NCBI GenBank assembly: GCA_008364785.1
Contig: VTTJ01000005.1
Span: 248,001 to 312,000, forward strand
Reading direction: 5' to 3'
Source of the DNA: Bacillus sp. BGMRC 2118
GTDB taxonomy: Bacteria; Bacillota; Bacilli; Bacillales; SA4
Length of the DNA stretch: 64,000 nt
Made by a program: the position numbers and the translations under genes. The notes under the pieces are model-generated. The model was given only the letters and a program-made list of their open reading frames with translations, did no database searches and was not told the DNA's origin. This document shows, piece after piece, positions 1 through 8,039 of this stretch (position 1 is its first letter; each line of letters begins with the position of its first letter).

Positions 1-1472
1 CGTAACGTGATTTCATGTTTTCGCTCTGTCTGCTTTTGAAACTCCTGTTCAAGAAAATCAAGCTGTCGATGGATCAACTCTTCATTCTTTTTAACCATTT
101 GTTTCAAACTATCATGAATTTGAGAAGCATTGGATTCAAGTTTGAGATAATGGTCATGAAGAACTTCCTTCATCTTCATAATTTCTTTATCCGATTCGTA
201 ATCCCTAATTTCTCTAAGAAATTGCTGCTTATACTCAGTCACACCTTTTTGTAAGATTTCTTCTGTTTGTAGGTTTAATTCTTCTATTTCTCTTTGTATG
301 GATCGTGTAATAATTGTAGACATTAACCTTGGAAAAACAGGAGGCATTCTGCGATCAACTACTTCGAATACCTCTTTCAACTCCGCCCAATAAGAAATTT
401 CACCCGGTCCTGCGATGAAAGAAAGGGTGGGAAGTAAGAATTCCTGCATTAACGGCCTCGTTACAACATTGTTGCTAAATAAATGAGGCTCTGACTTTAT
501 TTTTTGTAAAAGTTCTGACTGTGTAAACCGGCACTCTCTTGTCTTTCCTTCAAAGTATGGAACTCCATCAATTGAAGAGTACTCGAGCAGTATTCGTTCC
601 CCATTCATATGGTAAAAGAGATGCGCTGTCTTTTCTTCTGTTTCAATTAAGTTTGAATAACCTTCTTCACTTTTCTTGAATTGTTGCTTATGCAGGGCTG
701 CATCAATCTCGGCGCTACTTTTCACTATACGTTCAAAGTAAGGCATTTCGATCTCGCGTAACTCTTTACTTGCAGAATCCATGACTATTAACCCTGTACT
801 TTTGAATAAAAGGAATATAAGTCTGGCAAAGAAATCCACGTATGTAATTGATTCGTGTAAACATGTTTTTACTTTTTGAATAATGTCTTTACTCAGATCA
901 GTTTCACCAAAATAAAAGAATACTTCCTCTACCCATTCGAGACATGCATCTTTATCCATTTCACCGTCGCTAAGTGATTTCTTTGTTCTCCACTTCTGAG
1001 TTAATGGTACTTTCTTGAGCGTTTCGCCTTTCTCAGTAAATATATGATTTACTTCTCCAAAGTCATGGTCTTCTCCAGCAATCCAGAAAACAGGCAACAC
1101 TGGTCTATTCACTAGTTCCTGTAATTGACGGGCTTGATGAATGATCGTCATAATCTTATTAATCGTATAGACAGGTCCAGTTAAAATCCCCGCTTGTTGC
1201 CCTCCAACGACGACCATAGTATTTGGGTCTTCCAATTTTTTAATATTTTGAAGTGTAGATTCATCTGCTCCAAGCGATGAATTATACCGTAACAAATATT
1301 TCATCACTTCTTCACGAGGAAATGAGTGGTGCTCGAGTTCATTTACCCTCTCAACAAATGCACTTTGTTCAAAAGGAGAATAATGAAAATATTTATTTAA
1401 TTGCTGGCTCTTATTTAAGTAATCTGTAATGAATTGATTTGTTGCGGGCACATTATGCTCACGTATTTCCAT
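1..1472 (-). CDS. bshC: Bacillithiol biosynthesis cysteine-adding enzyme BshC (3' end cut by window edge)
   Basis: About 490 codons are open from an ATG at 1472 to the edge; the family is about 540 residues, so the C-terminal coiled-coil end is missing. BshC is thought to add cysteine to GlcN-malate, the last step of bacillithiol synthesis, in the cytoplasm. The N-terminal half shows a nucleotidyltransferase-like Rossmann core, with GGQQAG and WIAGEDHDF motifs typical of the family (yllA). The ribosome site AAAGGAAGG lies just upstream of the start. The gene follows panE and the DUF3397 gene in the same direction, as in other bacilli, where mraZ comes next beyond the edge. Identification is confident from motifs and order. 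Confidence 0.93.
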   Translation of the reverse strand, partial: MEIREHNVPATNQFITDYLNKSQQLNKYFHYSPFEQSAFVERVNELEHHSFPREEVMKYLLRYNSSLGADESTLQNIKKLEDPNTMVVVGGQQAGILTGPVYTINKIMTIIHQARQLQELVNRPVLPVFWIAGEDHDFGEVNHIFTEKGETLKKVPLTQKWRTKKSLSDGEMDKDACLEWVEEVFFYFGETDLSKDIIQKVKTCLHESITYVDFFARLIFLLFKSTGLIVMDSASKELREIEMPYFERIVKSSAEIDAALHKQQFKKSEEGYSNLIETEEKTAHLFYHMNGERILLEYSSIDGVPYFEGKTRECRFTQSELLQKIKSEPHLFSNNVVTRPLMQEFLLPTLSFIAGPGEISYWAELKEVFEVVDRRMPPVFPRLMSTIITRSIQREIEELNLQTEEILQKGVTEYKQQFLREIRDYESDKEIMKMKEVLHDHYLKLESNASQIHDSLKQMVKKNEELIHRQLDFLEQEFQKQTERKHEITL

Positions 1473-1554
1473 GAAAGACCTTCCTTTCTAGGACCCTAAA
1501 TTTCTTTCTAGAGTATAGCACCTGGAAGAGAAAAAAGAAAAGTTATTGCTTGAG

Positions 1555-1938
1555 CTATAATTCCCAAATCCTGATTGATAATCCATATATCATTAACCCA
1601 AAATGAAATACTAGAAAAAACAAGAAATTACATCTCCATACCCCTTTAACGACCTTAGTGAACTTAACTTCTTCGTTCACCTTCCATTGTAAAAATAAGA
1701 ATATGATAGCAATAAGCAAAATAAAAATTAAAATATAGGATACAAAGGAAACGTTAAAGATGACTTGTCCTAAATAATTCACTGAAAAGATTAAAAAGAA
1801 GGTTGTCACATCAACTGAATATTGAAATGCTCTTTTTTTCTTTTCTACAAATGTACGTAGAGCAATGAAAAACAATAAAAAACTTAAAAGCGGTATGGTT
1901 ATGAACGTTGCAAGTACCCCAGAGAATAAGGAAGCCAT
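1555..1938 (-). CDS. DUF3397 family membrane protein
   Basis: A 127-residue protein with four hydrophobic segments (about residues 5-28, 42-62, 66-85, 102-122) separated by short charged loops, one of them rich in lysine and arginine (VEKKKRAF). It matches the DUF3397 family, which is found between panE and bshC in many Bacillaceae and has no known function. The start ATG follows AAAGGAGAGAG. Only 14 bases separate it from the end of panE upstream, so the two are likely co-transcribed, with bshC 83 bases further on. Confidence 0.75.
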   Translation of the reverse strand: MASLFSGVLATFITIPLLSFLLFFIALRTFVEKKKRAFQYSVDVTTFFLIFSVNYLGQVIFNVSFVSYILIFILLIAIIFLFLQWKVNEEVKFTKVVKGVWRCNFLFFLVFHFGLMIYGLSIRIWEL

Positions 1939-1951
1939 CGCACTCTCTCCT

Positions 1952-2842
1952 TTATTTTTCTAACCCTTTAATTCCGTAATATAAAAAATCAATAATTGGA
2001 GTCGGGTGGTTGTTCTTCTTTTGGTGTGTTCGTAAGTAGCCTAATATACTCTCAATCTCGGTTTTGTTATTTTTCTCTATATCCCGTAACATCGAAGAAC
2101 GGTTATGAGCAGTGTTCTCGCATACCGAAACAACTGTATTCCACCATGTATCAGGATTAACAGGATTTAGTAGTAAAGTAATTTCTTCAAATAGCTTTTT
2201 AAATAGCGAATAGAAGTATGGATTACGAAGGAGCTCGCCGTTTTCAACTCTCAATAATGCCGTTAACGGATTAATCATTGCATTTACCACTATTTTCGCG
2301 ATTAACATTTCGTACCAGTCTTTTACTTCAACTATCGGAAATCTCTCCGAATGAATAGAAGGTAGAATGTCCTTCAATAACTCTTCATTACCCTTATATG
2401 TACTGATTTTCGTCATACCTACTCCAGCATGTACTACCGAATGCTCGTTCTTTCTTAATGCACCGTGTTCAACTACACCAACTAATAGCGTTTGTTGTGG
2501 CAGACTACTCATAAAATCAAGATGACTCATTCCATTTTGTATAAATAAAATTGGAGTTGAGAAATGTATCATTCGAATGATATCTTTTAGTTGTTGAAAA
2601 TGATATTGTTTTACTGCGATTATGATGAGATCATGACTTTTGATCCCATGCATGATACAAAATGCTTGTACTACATGATTAGATCTATTGTCATCACTCG
2701 CAACGTTTGTAATCCCTTCTTCTGCTAGTATGGCAGCCTGTTGCTCAGTCCTTGTATACACAGTAACATGGTGCCCTTGTTCAGCCATATACGCTCCGAA
2801 AAGGAGGCCAATTGCCCCACCACCGATAATACCAACATTCAT
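1952..2842 (-). CDS. panE: 2-dehydropantoate 2-reductase (ketopantoate reductase)
   Basis: A 296-residue enzyme reducing ketopantoate to pantoate with NADPH, on the pantothenate and CoA pathway. The N-terminus has the dinucleotide-binding motif GIIGGGAIGLLFG; a lysine in AKIVVNAMINPLTAL near residue 175 is the expected catalytic lysine of the ApbA/PanE C-terminal domain. The start at 2842 is chosen because TAAAGGAGTTATTCAC precedes it; an upstream in-frame start would add 14 residues with no Shine-Dalgarno. It corresponds to ylbQ of B. subtilis, one of two PanE-type genes there, so the true substrate may be a related 2-oxo acid. Confidence 0.88.
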   Translation of the reverse strand: MNVGIIGGGAIGLLFGAYMAEQGHHVTVYTRTEQQAAILAEEGITNVASDDNRSNHVVQAFCIMHGIKSHDLIIIAVKQYHFQQLKDIIRMIHFSTPILFIQNGMSHLDFMSSLPQQTLLVGVVEHGALRKNEHSVVHAGVGMTKISTYKGNEELLKDILPSIHSERFPIVEVKDWYEMLIAKIVVNAMINPLTALLRVENGELLRNPYFYSLFKKLFEEITLLLNPVNPDTWWNTVVSVCENTAHNRSSMLRDIEKNNKTEIESILGYLRTHQKKNNHPTPIIDFLYYGIKGLEK

Positions 2843-2979
2843 GTGAATAACTCCTTTAGACCTAAAGTACTTATAGTTTATCAAAAAAATAGCTTAAACT
2901 GTTTAATTAATCGTTAGATTTCATAATTTTTATTCAATAGTCAGTAAAAGTTAATAGGTGCTTTACGTTTAAACGAAAT

Positions 2980-3012
2980 TAAAAGCCCTACGAATGTATT
3001 GTTCGTAGGGTC
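2980..3012 (-). terminator. Terminator of the acyl-CoA carboxylase operon
   Basis: A 9-bp stem CCCTACGAA/TTCGTAGGG with a 7-base loop; on the minus strand it is followed by CTTTTAATTT. It lies about 200 bases after the stop of the carboxyltransferase gene, on the far side of the repeat, so the repeat is probably transcribed as part of that mRNA. Confidence 0.7.
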
Positions 3013-3040
3013 TTGTAGATTGTCTGTTTTCGTATAGGTT

Positions 3041-3205
3041 GTTGCTTTTCGCAAAAAATCCCAATGGCCGGAATTTTACCTTAGTATCTAGATACTTCTA
3101 TACAAAAAGAGAGTTGCTCTTTTCTAATCAAACCTAAGTTGCTTCTAAATCAGGTTGTAAACCAAGAATAATTGTACTAAAGCAACAAAGTTTTAGAAAA
3201 GAGCC
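3041..3205 (+). repeat. Dispersed intergenic repeat, copy A (full length)
   Basis: Matches the copies at 7166, 17213, 42412 (inverted), 48561 and 61697. Shared blocks in order: GTTGCTTTT; CCGG(A)ATTTTxACC; TTAGTATCTAG; GAGTTGCTCTTTTCTAATC; TTGCTTCTAAA; AATAATTGTACTAAAGCAAC; TTTTAGAAAAGAGCC. Arms GCTCTTTTCTAA (3116-3127) and TTAGAAAAGAGC (3193-3204) pair over 12 bp; arms GTTGCTTT (3041-3048) and AAAGCAAC (3179-3186) pair over 8 bp. The two pairings are interleaved. No coding potential. Confidence 0.85.
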
Positions 3206-3211
3206 CTTAGA

Positions 3212-4762
3212 TTAAACAGGATATACAGGATGTTTTCGCTCGCCAAACGGCATTTCTTTTGTTTCATATAACGCAAATCGGTTAACTAGAACATCTCTTA
3301 ATTCAGAAGCAGCAACAATGTCATCAATAATCATTTCTGAAGCTAGCTTATAAATATCTATATGTTCTTTATATTCTTGATGCATCTTCTGCACAAATTG
3401 AATTCGTTCTTTCGGGTCTTCTATTTCGTTTATTTTATTTGAGTAGACAGCATTAACTGCCGCTTCCGGTCCCATAACAGCAATTTGGGCAGTAGGAAGT
3501 GCAATACAACAATCCGGTTCAAATGCCGGACCAGCCATTGCATATAGTCCTGCTCCATAAGCTTTTCGAACGATAACAGAAATTTTCGGTACCGTTGCTG
3601 AACTCATTGCTGCAATTAACTTTGCACCATGTCTAATAATTCCTGCTCTTTCAACCTTAGTACCAATCATAAATCCTGGAACGTCTGCAAGGAATAACAG
3701 CGGAATATGGAATGCATCACAAAGTGTAATGAATTTTGCGGCCTTATCAGCAGAGTCTACAAAGAGTACCCCACCTTTAACCTTCGGCTGGTTTGCAATA
3801 ATTCCAACCGGTCTTCCATCTAATCTTGCTAGTCCCGTAATTAGTTCAGGAGCAAATAGTTTCTTTATTTCAAAGAAACTGTCGTTATCGATTAAGGAGT
3901 CAATTGCTTCATACATATCAAATGGAGCATTTTGGTTCTCTGGAACAATTTCTGTTAAAGAACGACCTTGCTTTGGTTCTACTCCCTCAATTACCGGAGC
4001 TTTTTCTTTATAATTGCTTGGAAAATAATCCAAGTATGAACGGGCGATACTAATTGCCTCTTCCTCATCCTGGGCTAATATGTCACCACATCCACTAACC
4101 GAACAGTGCATGCGTGCCCCACCCATTTCTTCAAGAGTAACTTTTTCCCCAATAACCTTTTCAGCCATACGTGGTGAACCCAAGTACATAGAAGCATTTT
4201 TATCAACCATTACAACGATATCACAAAAAGCAGGTATGTATGCTCCACCCGCTGCAGAGGGTCCGAAAAGCAAGCATATTTGTGGAATCATTCCAGATAG
4301 CTTCACTTGGTTATAAAATATTTTTCCTGCTCCTCGGCGGTTTGGAAACATATCTAATTGATCTGTAATTCGTGCACCTGCGGAATCGACTAGATATAAC
4401 ATAGGTGCCTTAAGTTTTTCAGCTGTTTCTTGGATACGAATAATTTTTTCAACCGTTCTTGCACCCCAGGAACCAGCCTTAATTGTAGAATCATTCGCCA
4501 TTACACAAACCGTTCTACCTTTAATTTTTCCGATTGCAGTGACTACACCATCTGCAGGGAGGTCTTTTGCGCTATTATTTGCAAACATCCCGTCTTCTGT
4601 GTATTCACCATTATCAAATAATAATTGTAAACGATCACGAACAAAAAGCTTATTCTGCTCCTTTAGCTTCTCATGATACTTAGGTGCTCCACCATTAGAT
4701 ATTACGGATCTCTTCTCATTTAATTGCTGCTCAAGTTGTTCAGTTTTTAACACGTTGTTCAC
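3212..4762 (-). CDS. Acyl-CoA carboxylase, carboxyltransferase (beta) subunit
   Basis: A 516-residue member of the propionyl-/methylcrotonyl-CoA carboxylase beta family, which moves the carboxyl group from carboxybiotin to an acyl-CoA. Two crotonase-like halves are visible: the N-terminal acyl-CoA half includes LVDSAGARI and GPSAAGGAYIPAF, the C-terminal half includes PGFMIGTKVERAGIIRHGAK, which forms the carboxybiotin site. Length fits the family. It ends a tight operon with a biotin carrier and a biotin carboxylase (14-base gaps). The relatives I recall in B. subtilis are YngE and YqjD. Substrate (propionyl-CoA, methylcrotonyl-CoA or another) cannot be fixed from sequence alone. Confidence 0.88.
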   Translation of the reverse strand: MNNVLKTEQLEQQLNEKRSVISNGGAPKYHEKLKEQNKLFVRDRLQLLFDNGEYTEDGMFANNSAKDLPADGVVTAIGKIKGRTVCVMANDSTIKAGSWGARTVEKIIRIQETAEKLKAPMLYLVDSAGARITDQLDMFPNRRGAGKIFYNQVKLSGMIPQICLLFGPSAAGGAYIPAFCDIVVMVDKNASMYLGSPRMAEKVIGEKVTLEEMGGARMHCSVSGCGDILAQDEEEAISIARSYLDYFPSNYKEKAPVIEGVEPKQGRSLTEIVPENQNAPFDMYEAIDSLIDNDSFFEIKKLFAPELITGLARLDGRPVGIIANQPKVKGGVLFVDSADKAAKFITLCDAFHIPLLFLADVPGFMIGTKVERAGIIRHGAKLIAAMSSATVPKISVIVRKAYGAGLYAMAGPAFEPDCCIALPTAQIAVMGPEAAVNAVYSNKINEIEDPKERIQFVQKMHQEYKEHIDIYKLASEMIIDDIVAASELRDVLVNRFALYETKEMPFGERKHPVYPV

Positions 4763-4776
4763 CTCGAAAGTTCAAT

Positions 4777-4989
4777 TTATTTTAAAACGACTAAAACGTC
4801 ACCCTCGTTTACAAAATCACCGATGTTAACTTTAATTTCTACGATTTCACCAGCATCCGTACTTTCAACTGGAATTTCCATTTTCATTGATTCTAAAACT
4901 AATAGTGTTTCACCAACTGCCACACTTTGACCAACTCCTGCTATTACGTTAAATACTGTTCCTGCCATACTTGATGTAATTTCCTTCAT
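4777..4989 (-). CDS. Biotin carrier protein (biotin/lipoyl attachment domain)
   Basis: A 70-residue stand-alone biotinyl domain. The attachment lysine is K36 in the motif ESMKMEIP, the usual MKM signature. It would shuttle carboxybiotin between the carboxylase encoded upstream and the carboxyltransferase encoded downstream. The small size and position match YngHB of B. subtilis. The start ATG lies 14 bases after the preceding stop and is preceded by GGAGGAATAGA. A lipoyl role is possible for this fold but unlikely in this operon. Confidence 0.88.
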   Translation of the reverse strand: MKEITSSMAGTVFNVIAGVGQSVAVGETLLVLESMKMEIPVESTDAGEIVEIKVNIGDFVNEGDVLVVLK

Positions 4990-5003
4990 CTTCTATTCCT
5001 CCA

Positions 5004-6338
5004 TTATGCTTTTATCTTTGTTAAATATGATGTCGTATAGTTCCCTTTTTGGTATGAATCCTCCGATAAGATCTCTTCAAAAAGAGGCGCGTTATGCTTG
5101 ATCCCACTAATGGTAAGTTGACTAAAAAATGATCTTGCTTTATCAATTGCCTGGAGGCGATCCTCTCCATAGACAATGATTTTGGCAATCATCGGGTCAT
5201 AAAATGGCGTAACGGTCGAACCACTCTCATAGCCGTAATCAATTCGAATACCTTCCTCAATCTCGTACGAAAATTCATCTATCTTCCCTGGGGAGGGCAT
5301 AAATGTTACAGGGTTTTCAGCATACAATCTAAATTCAATAGAATGACCGTTGGATGTAATCTGATCTTGACTTTTAGGTAGTTTTTCACCAGAAGCCACT
5401 AAAATCTGCCATTCCACTAAGTCCAGGCCTGTTACCATCTCTGTTACCGGATGTTCAACCTGTAATCTAGTATTCATTTCTAAAAAGTAAAAGTTCTCAT
5501 CTTCATCAACAACAAATTCGATTGTTCCTGCATTAACATAGTCAACTGACTTTGCAGCCTGCAAGGCAGCCTTACAAATCTCCTGTCTCTTCTGCTGTGA
5601 CAAAAACGGACTTGGTGATTCTTCAATTACCTTTTGATTACGACGTTGGACAGAACAATCACGTTCAAATAAATGAACGATATTACCGTGAGCATCACCG
5701 AATACTTGTACTTCAATATGTCTTGCATTTGTTATGAATTTCTCTAGGAACACTTCATCATTACCAAAGTATGCCTTTGCTCTTGTTTTAGTAGTTTGAT
5801 AGGCATTTCTTAATGATGCTTCATCCTCACACTTTTGCATACCTATACCACCACCGCCACCACTTGCCTTTAGCATGACAGGATAGCCGATTTCTGCAGC
5901 GAATGAACAGACTTCTTCTAGATCAGATAGTCCATCCGCACTCCCAGGTACTACCGGTACACCAGAGTTTTTCATTGTATGACGAGACGCAATCTTATCT
6001 CCCATTAGAGAAATGGTCTTTGCTGTTGGCCCAATAAATTTAATGCCCTTCTCTTCAACTTTCTTCGCAAATTCTGCATTCTCAGAAAGAAAACCATAAC
6101 CTGGATGAATCGCATCCACCTGTTCTTTTTCTGCAATCTCTACAATTAAATCAGAATTCAAGTAAGATTTTTGAACAGGAGGCTCCCCAATGCGATAAGC
6201 AACGGTTGCTTCTCTAACATACGGCAACTCTTTATCCGCATCTGAATAGACAGCTACAGTTTCAATATTTAAACGTTGACACGTTTTAATGATTCGAAGT
6301 GCAATTTCTCCCCTATTAGCGATTAAGATCTTTTTCAT
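5004..6338 (-). CDS. Acyl-CoA carboxylase, biotin carboxylase subunit
   Basis: A 444-residue ATP-grasp enzyme that carboxylates biotin with ATP and bicarbonate. The N-terminal domain starts KKILIANRGEIALRII; the glycine-rich ATP lid is KASGGGGGIGM near residue 160; the FLEMNTRLQVEHPVTE motif near residue 290 carries metal and biotin ligands. It resembles YngH/AccC. It is the first gene of the operon and has the site GGAGGAAATG at its start. A CcpA-like site lies about 150 bases upstream (6485-6498). PycA in this window has its own fused carboxylase domain, so this subunit serves the neighbouring acyl-CoA carboxylase. Confidence 0.9.
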   Translation of the reverse strand: MKKILIANRGEIALRIIKTCQRLNIETVAVYSDADKELPYVREATVAYRIGEPPVQKSYLNSDLIVEIAEKEQVDAIHPGYGFLSENAEFAKKVEEKGIKFIGPTAKTISLMGDKIASRHTMKNSGVPVVPGSADGLSDLEEVCSFAAEIGYPVMLKASGGGGGIGMQKCEDEASLRNAYQTTKTRAKAYFGNDEVFLEKFITNARHIEVQVFGDAHGNIVHLFERDCSVQRRNQKVIEESPSPFLSQQKRQEICKAALQAAKSVDYVNAGTIEFVVDEDENFYFLEMNTRLQVEHPVTEMVTGLDLVEWQILVASGEKLPKSQDQITSNGHSIEFRLYAENPVTFMPSPGKIDEFSYEIEEGIRIDYGYESGSTVTPFYDPMIAKIIVYGEDRLQAIDKARSFFSQLTISGIKHNAPLFEEILSEDSYQKGNYTTSYLTKIKA

Positions 6339-6484
6339 TTCCTCCAGCTCCTTTCTACCCCTAACTCATAAGAATGTCATCTCGTTAATGAAATAACACG
6401 CTAAACATAATGCAGTGACGTCATTTTATAAATCCGCCCCTATCACTATTATTTCTTTACTTTTCATAAAATTCCTTCTTTCAT

Positions 6485-6498
6485 TGTAACCGCTTTCG
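6485..6498 (+). promoter_or_regulatory. Possible CcpA (cre) site between the acyl-CoA carboxylase operon and ylbP
   Basis: TGTAACCGCTTTCG matches the cre consensus TGWAANCGNTNNCA at every fixed position except the last (G for A). It lies about 150 bases before the carboxylase start and about 130 before ylbP, in the divergent region 6339-6629, which has no gene. Carbon repression of an acyl-CoA carboxylase operon would make sense, but this is inference. Confidence 0.5.
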
Positions 6499-6629
6499 TA
6501 AGTTTGTGCAGAATTTTTTGTTTTTTTGTATTATAATGTAGGAAAGATTAATTGAAATCATTTTTATTTCTCATTATTTTTTTGTATGATAATAAAGTAG
6601 AGATGATATACGACAAAGGGGGTTATAAT

Positions 6630-7091
6630 ATGGCATTAAAAGTTGAAAAACTTCGAGTTAACTATAAAACGTTAGAAGAATTTAAGAAATTTAAAGAATA
6701 TGGCCTGCAGGAACTGTCTATGTTAGAAGACCTTCAGGCAAACATTATGGAAGATGATATTGAATCTCCATTTTACGGAATTTATTATGGTGATAAGTTA
6801 GTTGCACGAATGAGCTTATACCGTGTTGATCAAAAGGAAGACAAATATTTTAACCCTCCTCAAGAATACTTGGAACTTTGGAAATTGGAAGTACTGTCTG
6901 ATTATCAGCAAAAAGGATTTGGAAAAGCATTAGTTGACTATGCTAAAGGCTATAACTTGCCTATTAAAACGAATCCTCGTGTTAAATCAGCAGAGTTTTG
7001 GAGTAAGATGGGCTTTGAACCCGTTGAATATGATATGGAACGGGATTTTGGTGCAAACCCACTTGTTTGGTATCCGACTAAAGAACAATAA
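6630..7091 (+). CDS. ylbP: GNAT family N-acetyltransferase YlbP
   Basis: A 153-residue single-domain acetyltransferase. The acetyl-CoA binding region is LEVLSDYQQKGFGKALVDYA (about residues 90-110), containing the QxxGxG/A signature. The substrate is unknown. The start at 6630 has AAAGGGGGTT in front; an upstream in-frame start would add 26 mostly hydrophobic residues and lacks a ribosome site. The position next to ylbO, pointing the opposite way, is as in B. subtilis. It is followed by a strong terminator at 7112-7140. Confidence 0.85.
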   Translation: MALKVEKLRVNYKTLEEFKKFKEYGLQELSMLEDLQANIMEDDIESPFYGIYYGDKLVARMSLYRVDQKEDKYFNPPQEYLELWKLEVLSDYQQKGFGKALVDYAKGYNLPIKTNPRVKSAEFWSKMGFEPVEYDMERDFGANPLVWYPTKEQ

Positions 7092-7111
7092 GTAGTATAT
7101 GTCAAAATGAA

Positions 7112-7140
7112 AACCAGCTAGATTTTCCTAGCTGGTTTTT
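7112..7140 (+). terminator. Terminator of ylbP
   Basis: Ten-base-pair stem AACCAGCTAG/CTAGCTGGTT with a 6-base loop, followed by TTTATTT on the plus strand. Confidence 0.85.
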
Positions 7141-7165
7141 ATTTATGGCTATTTTCGTAGAGATT

Positions 7166-7262
7166 GTTACTTTGCGTAAAAATTCCAAAAGTAACTTTAG
7201 TATCTAGTTACTATTATATACATAAAGAGAGTTGCTCTTTTCTAATTCACCCTGGATTTGCT
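7166..7262 (+). repeat. Dispersed repeat, copy B (left part only)
   Basis: Carries the left half of the family: GTTACTTTGCG, TTAGTATCTAGTTACT, ACATAAAGAGAGTTGCTCTTTTCTAA, then degenerates in CCTGGATTTGCTT at the very end of ylbO. The right arms are absent. Both inverted pairings are therefore lost. Confidence 0.7.
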
Positions 7263-7268
7263 TATTTA

Positions 7269-7889
7269 TTATTTTTCCACTTTTTCTAAGTTACCATTTC
7301 TTTCAATTTGAAATTTCACTTGGCGATTTTTTGGATCCTCTTCTTGAAGCATCATCATTTTCCTTGCACGATCCATTATTCCCATTAATGCTTTATAATC
7401 TTCTTTCACCAGATCCAACTGTTTTTCAACTTCTTTTTTCTCTTGTTTCAATCTAGTATTCTCTTCCTCTAGAGAATTCACACGACCTTTTAATTGATCG
7501 TATTGATCTTTGAGAGTTCCTTGTGTATCTTCTGATTGTTCATATCTTCTTAAGTAGGCAATAACATCAGACAGGGTCAGTTGATCCTCACTAGATAGGT
7601 GACTTTCTTCGATACCTTGATTCTTCTCTACCTCATGAATCTTTGCAACCGGACTCTCCTTTTTTAATTCTTTTCTTTGTTTTTTTGCTAATTCAATTCC
7701 TTGTTTATATTGTTTCCTTACGTAAGAATTCCATCTAAACCCACATGCAGCAGATGTTCTTGACAGTTTTCTTCCAACTTCCTCAAATGCTGTTAGTTGG
7801 GTACCACCTTCTCTAATATATTTCAATACAACTTCTGCCAATAGTAAATCTTCATCTTGTGTCCAAGCATCTTGACGCACTGTTGTCAT
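7269..7889 (-). CDS. ylbO: RsfA-family transcription factor YlbO
   Basis: A 206-residue protein with an N-terminal Myb/SANT-like DNA-binding domain (residues about 5-60, with W9 and FRWNSYVRKQY) and a long coiled coil near residues 125-175 rich in Lys and Glu. RsfA-type proteins modulate sporulation sigma factor regulons; ylbO of B. subtilis is expressed in the mother cell under sigma E. The start has GGGGGTATTTGA upstream. The 3' end abuts the truncated repeat copy B. Converges with ylbP. Confidence 0.85.
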   Translation of the reverse strand: MTTVRQDAWTQDEDLLLAEVVLKYIREGGTQLTAFEEVGRKLSRTSAACGFRWNSYVRKQYKQGIELAKKQRKELKKESPVAKIHEVEKNQGIEESHLSSEDQLTLSDVIAYLRRYEQSEDTQGTLKDQYDQLKGRVNSLEEENTRLKQEKKEVEKQLDLVKEDYKALMGIMDRARKMMMLQEEDPKNRQVKFQIERNGNLEKVEK

Positions 7890-8039
7890 TCAAATACCCC
7901 CTAGTCACGTTTTTATTTCATACATATGCGACTAGTAGAAAAGATAGACATAGGAATACTCTAGTAAAGAATAAATTTTTCATATTGCCGGTCAATATTT
8001 CAAAAGAATACGAATGACATATATGGTTTACATGAATAT

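Larger units (their letters stand above)
2843..3211. other. Gene-free stretch holding a terminator and a dispersed repeat
   Basis: No credible coding sequence. It holds the hairpin terminator at 2980-3012 and a full repeat element at 3041-3205, which begins directly after the stop codon region of the acyl-CoA carboxylase operon. The remaining AT-rich part near 2850-2970 presumably carries the panE promoter. Confidence 0.6.
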
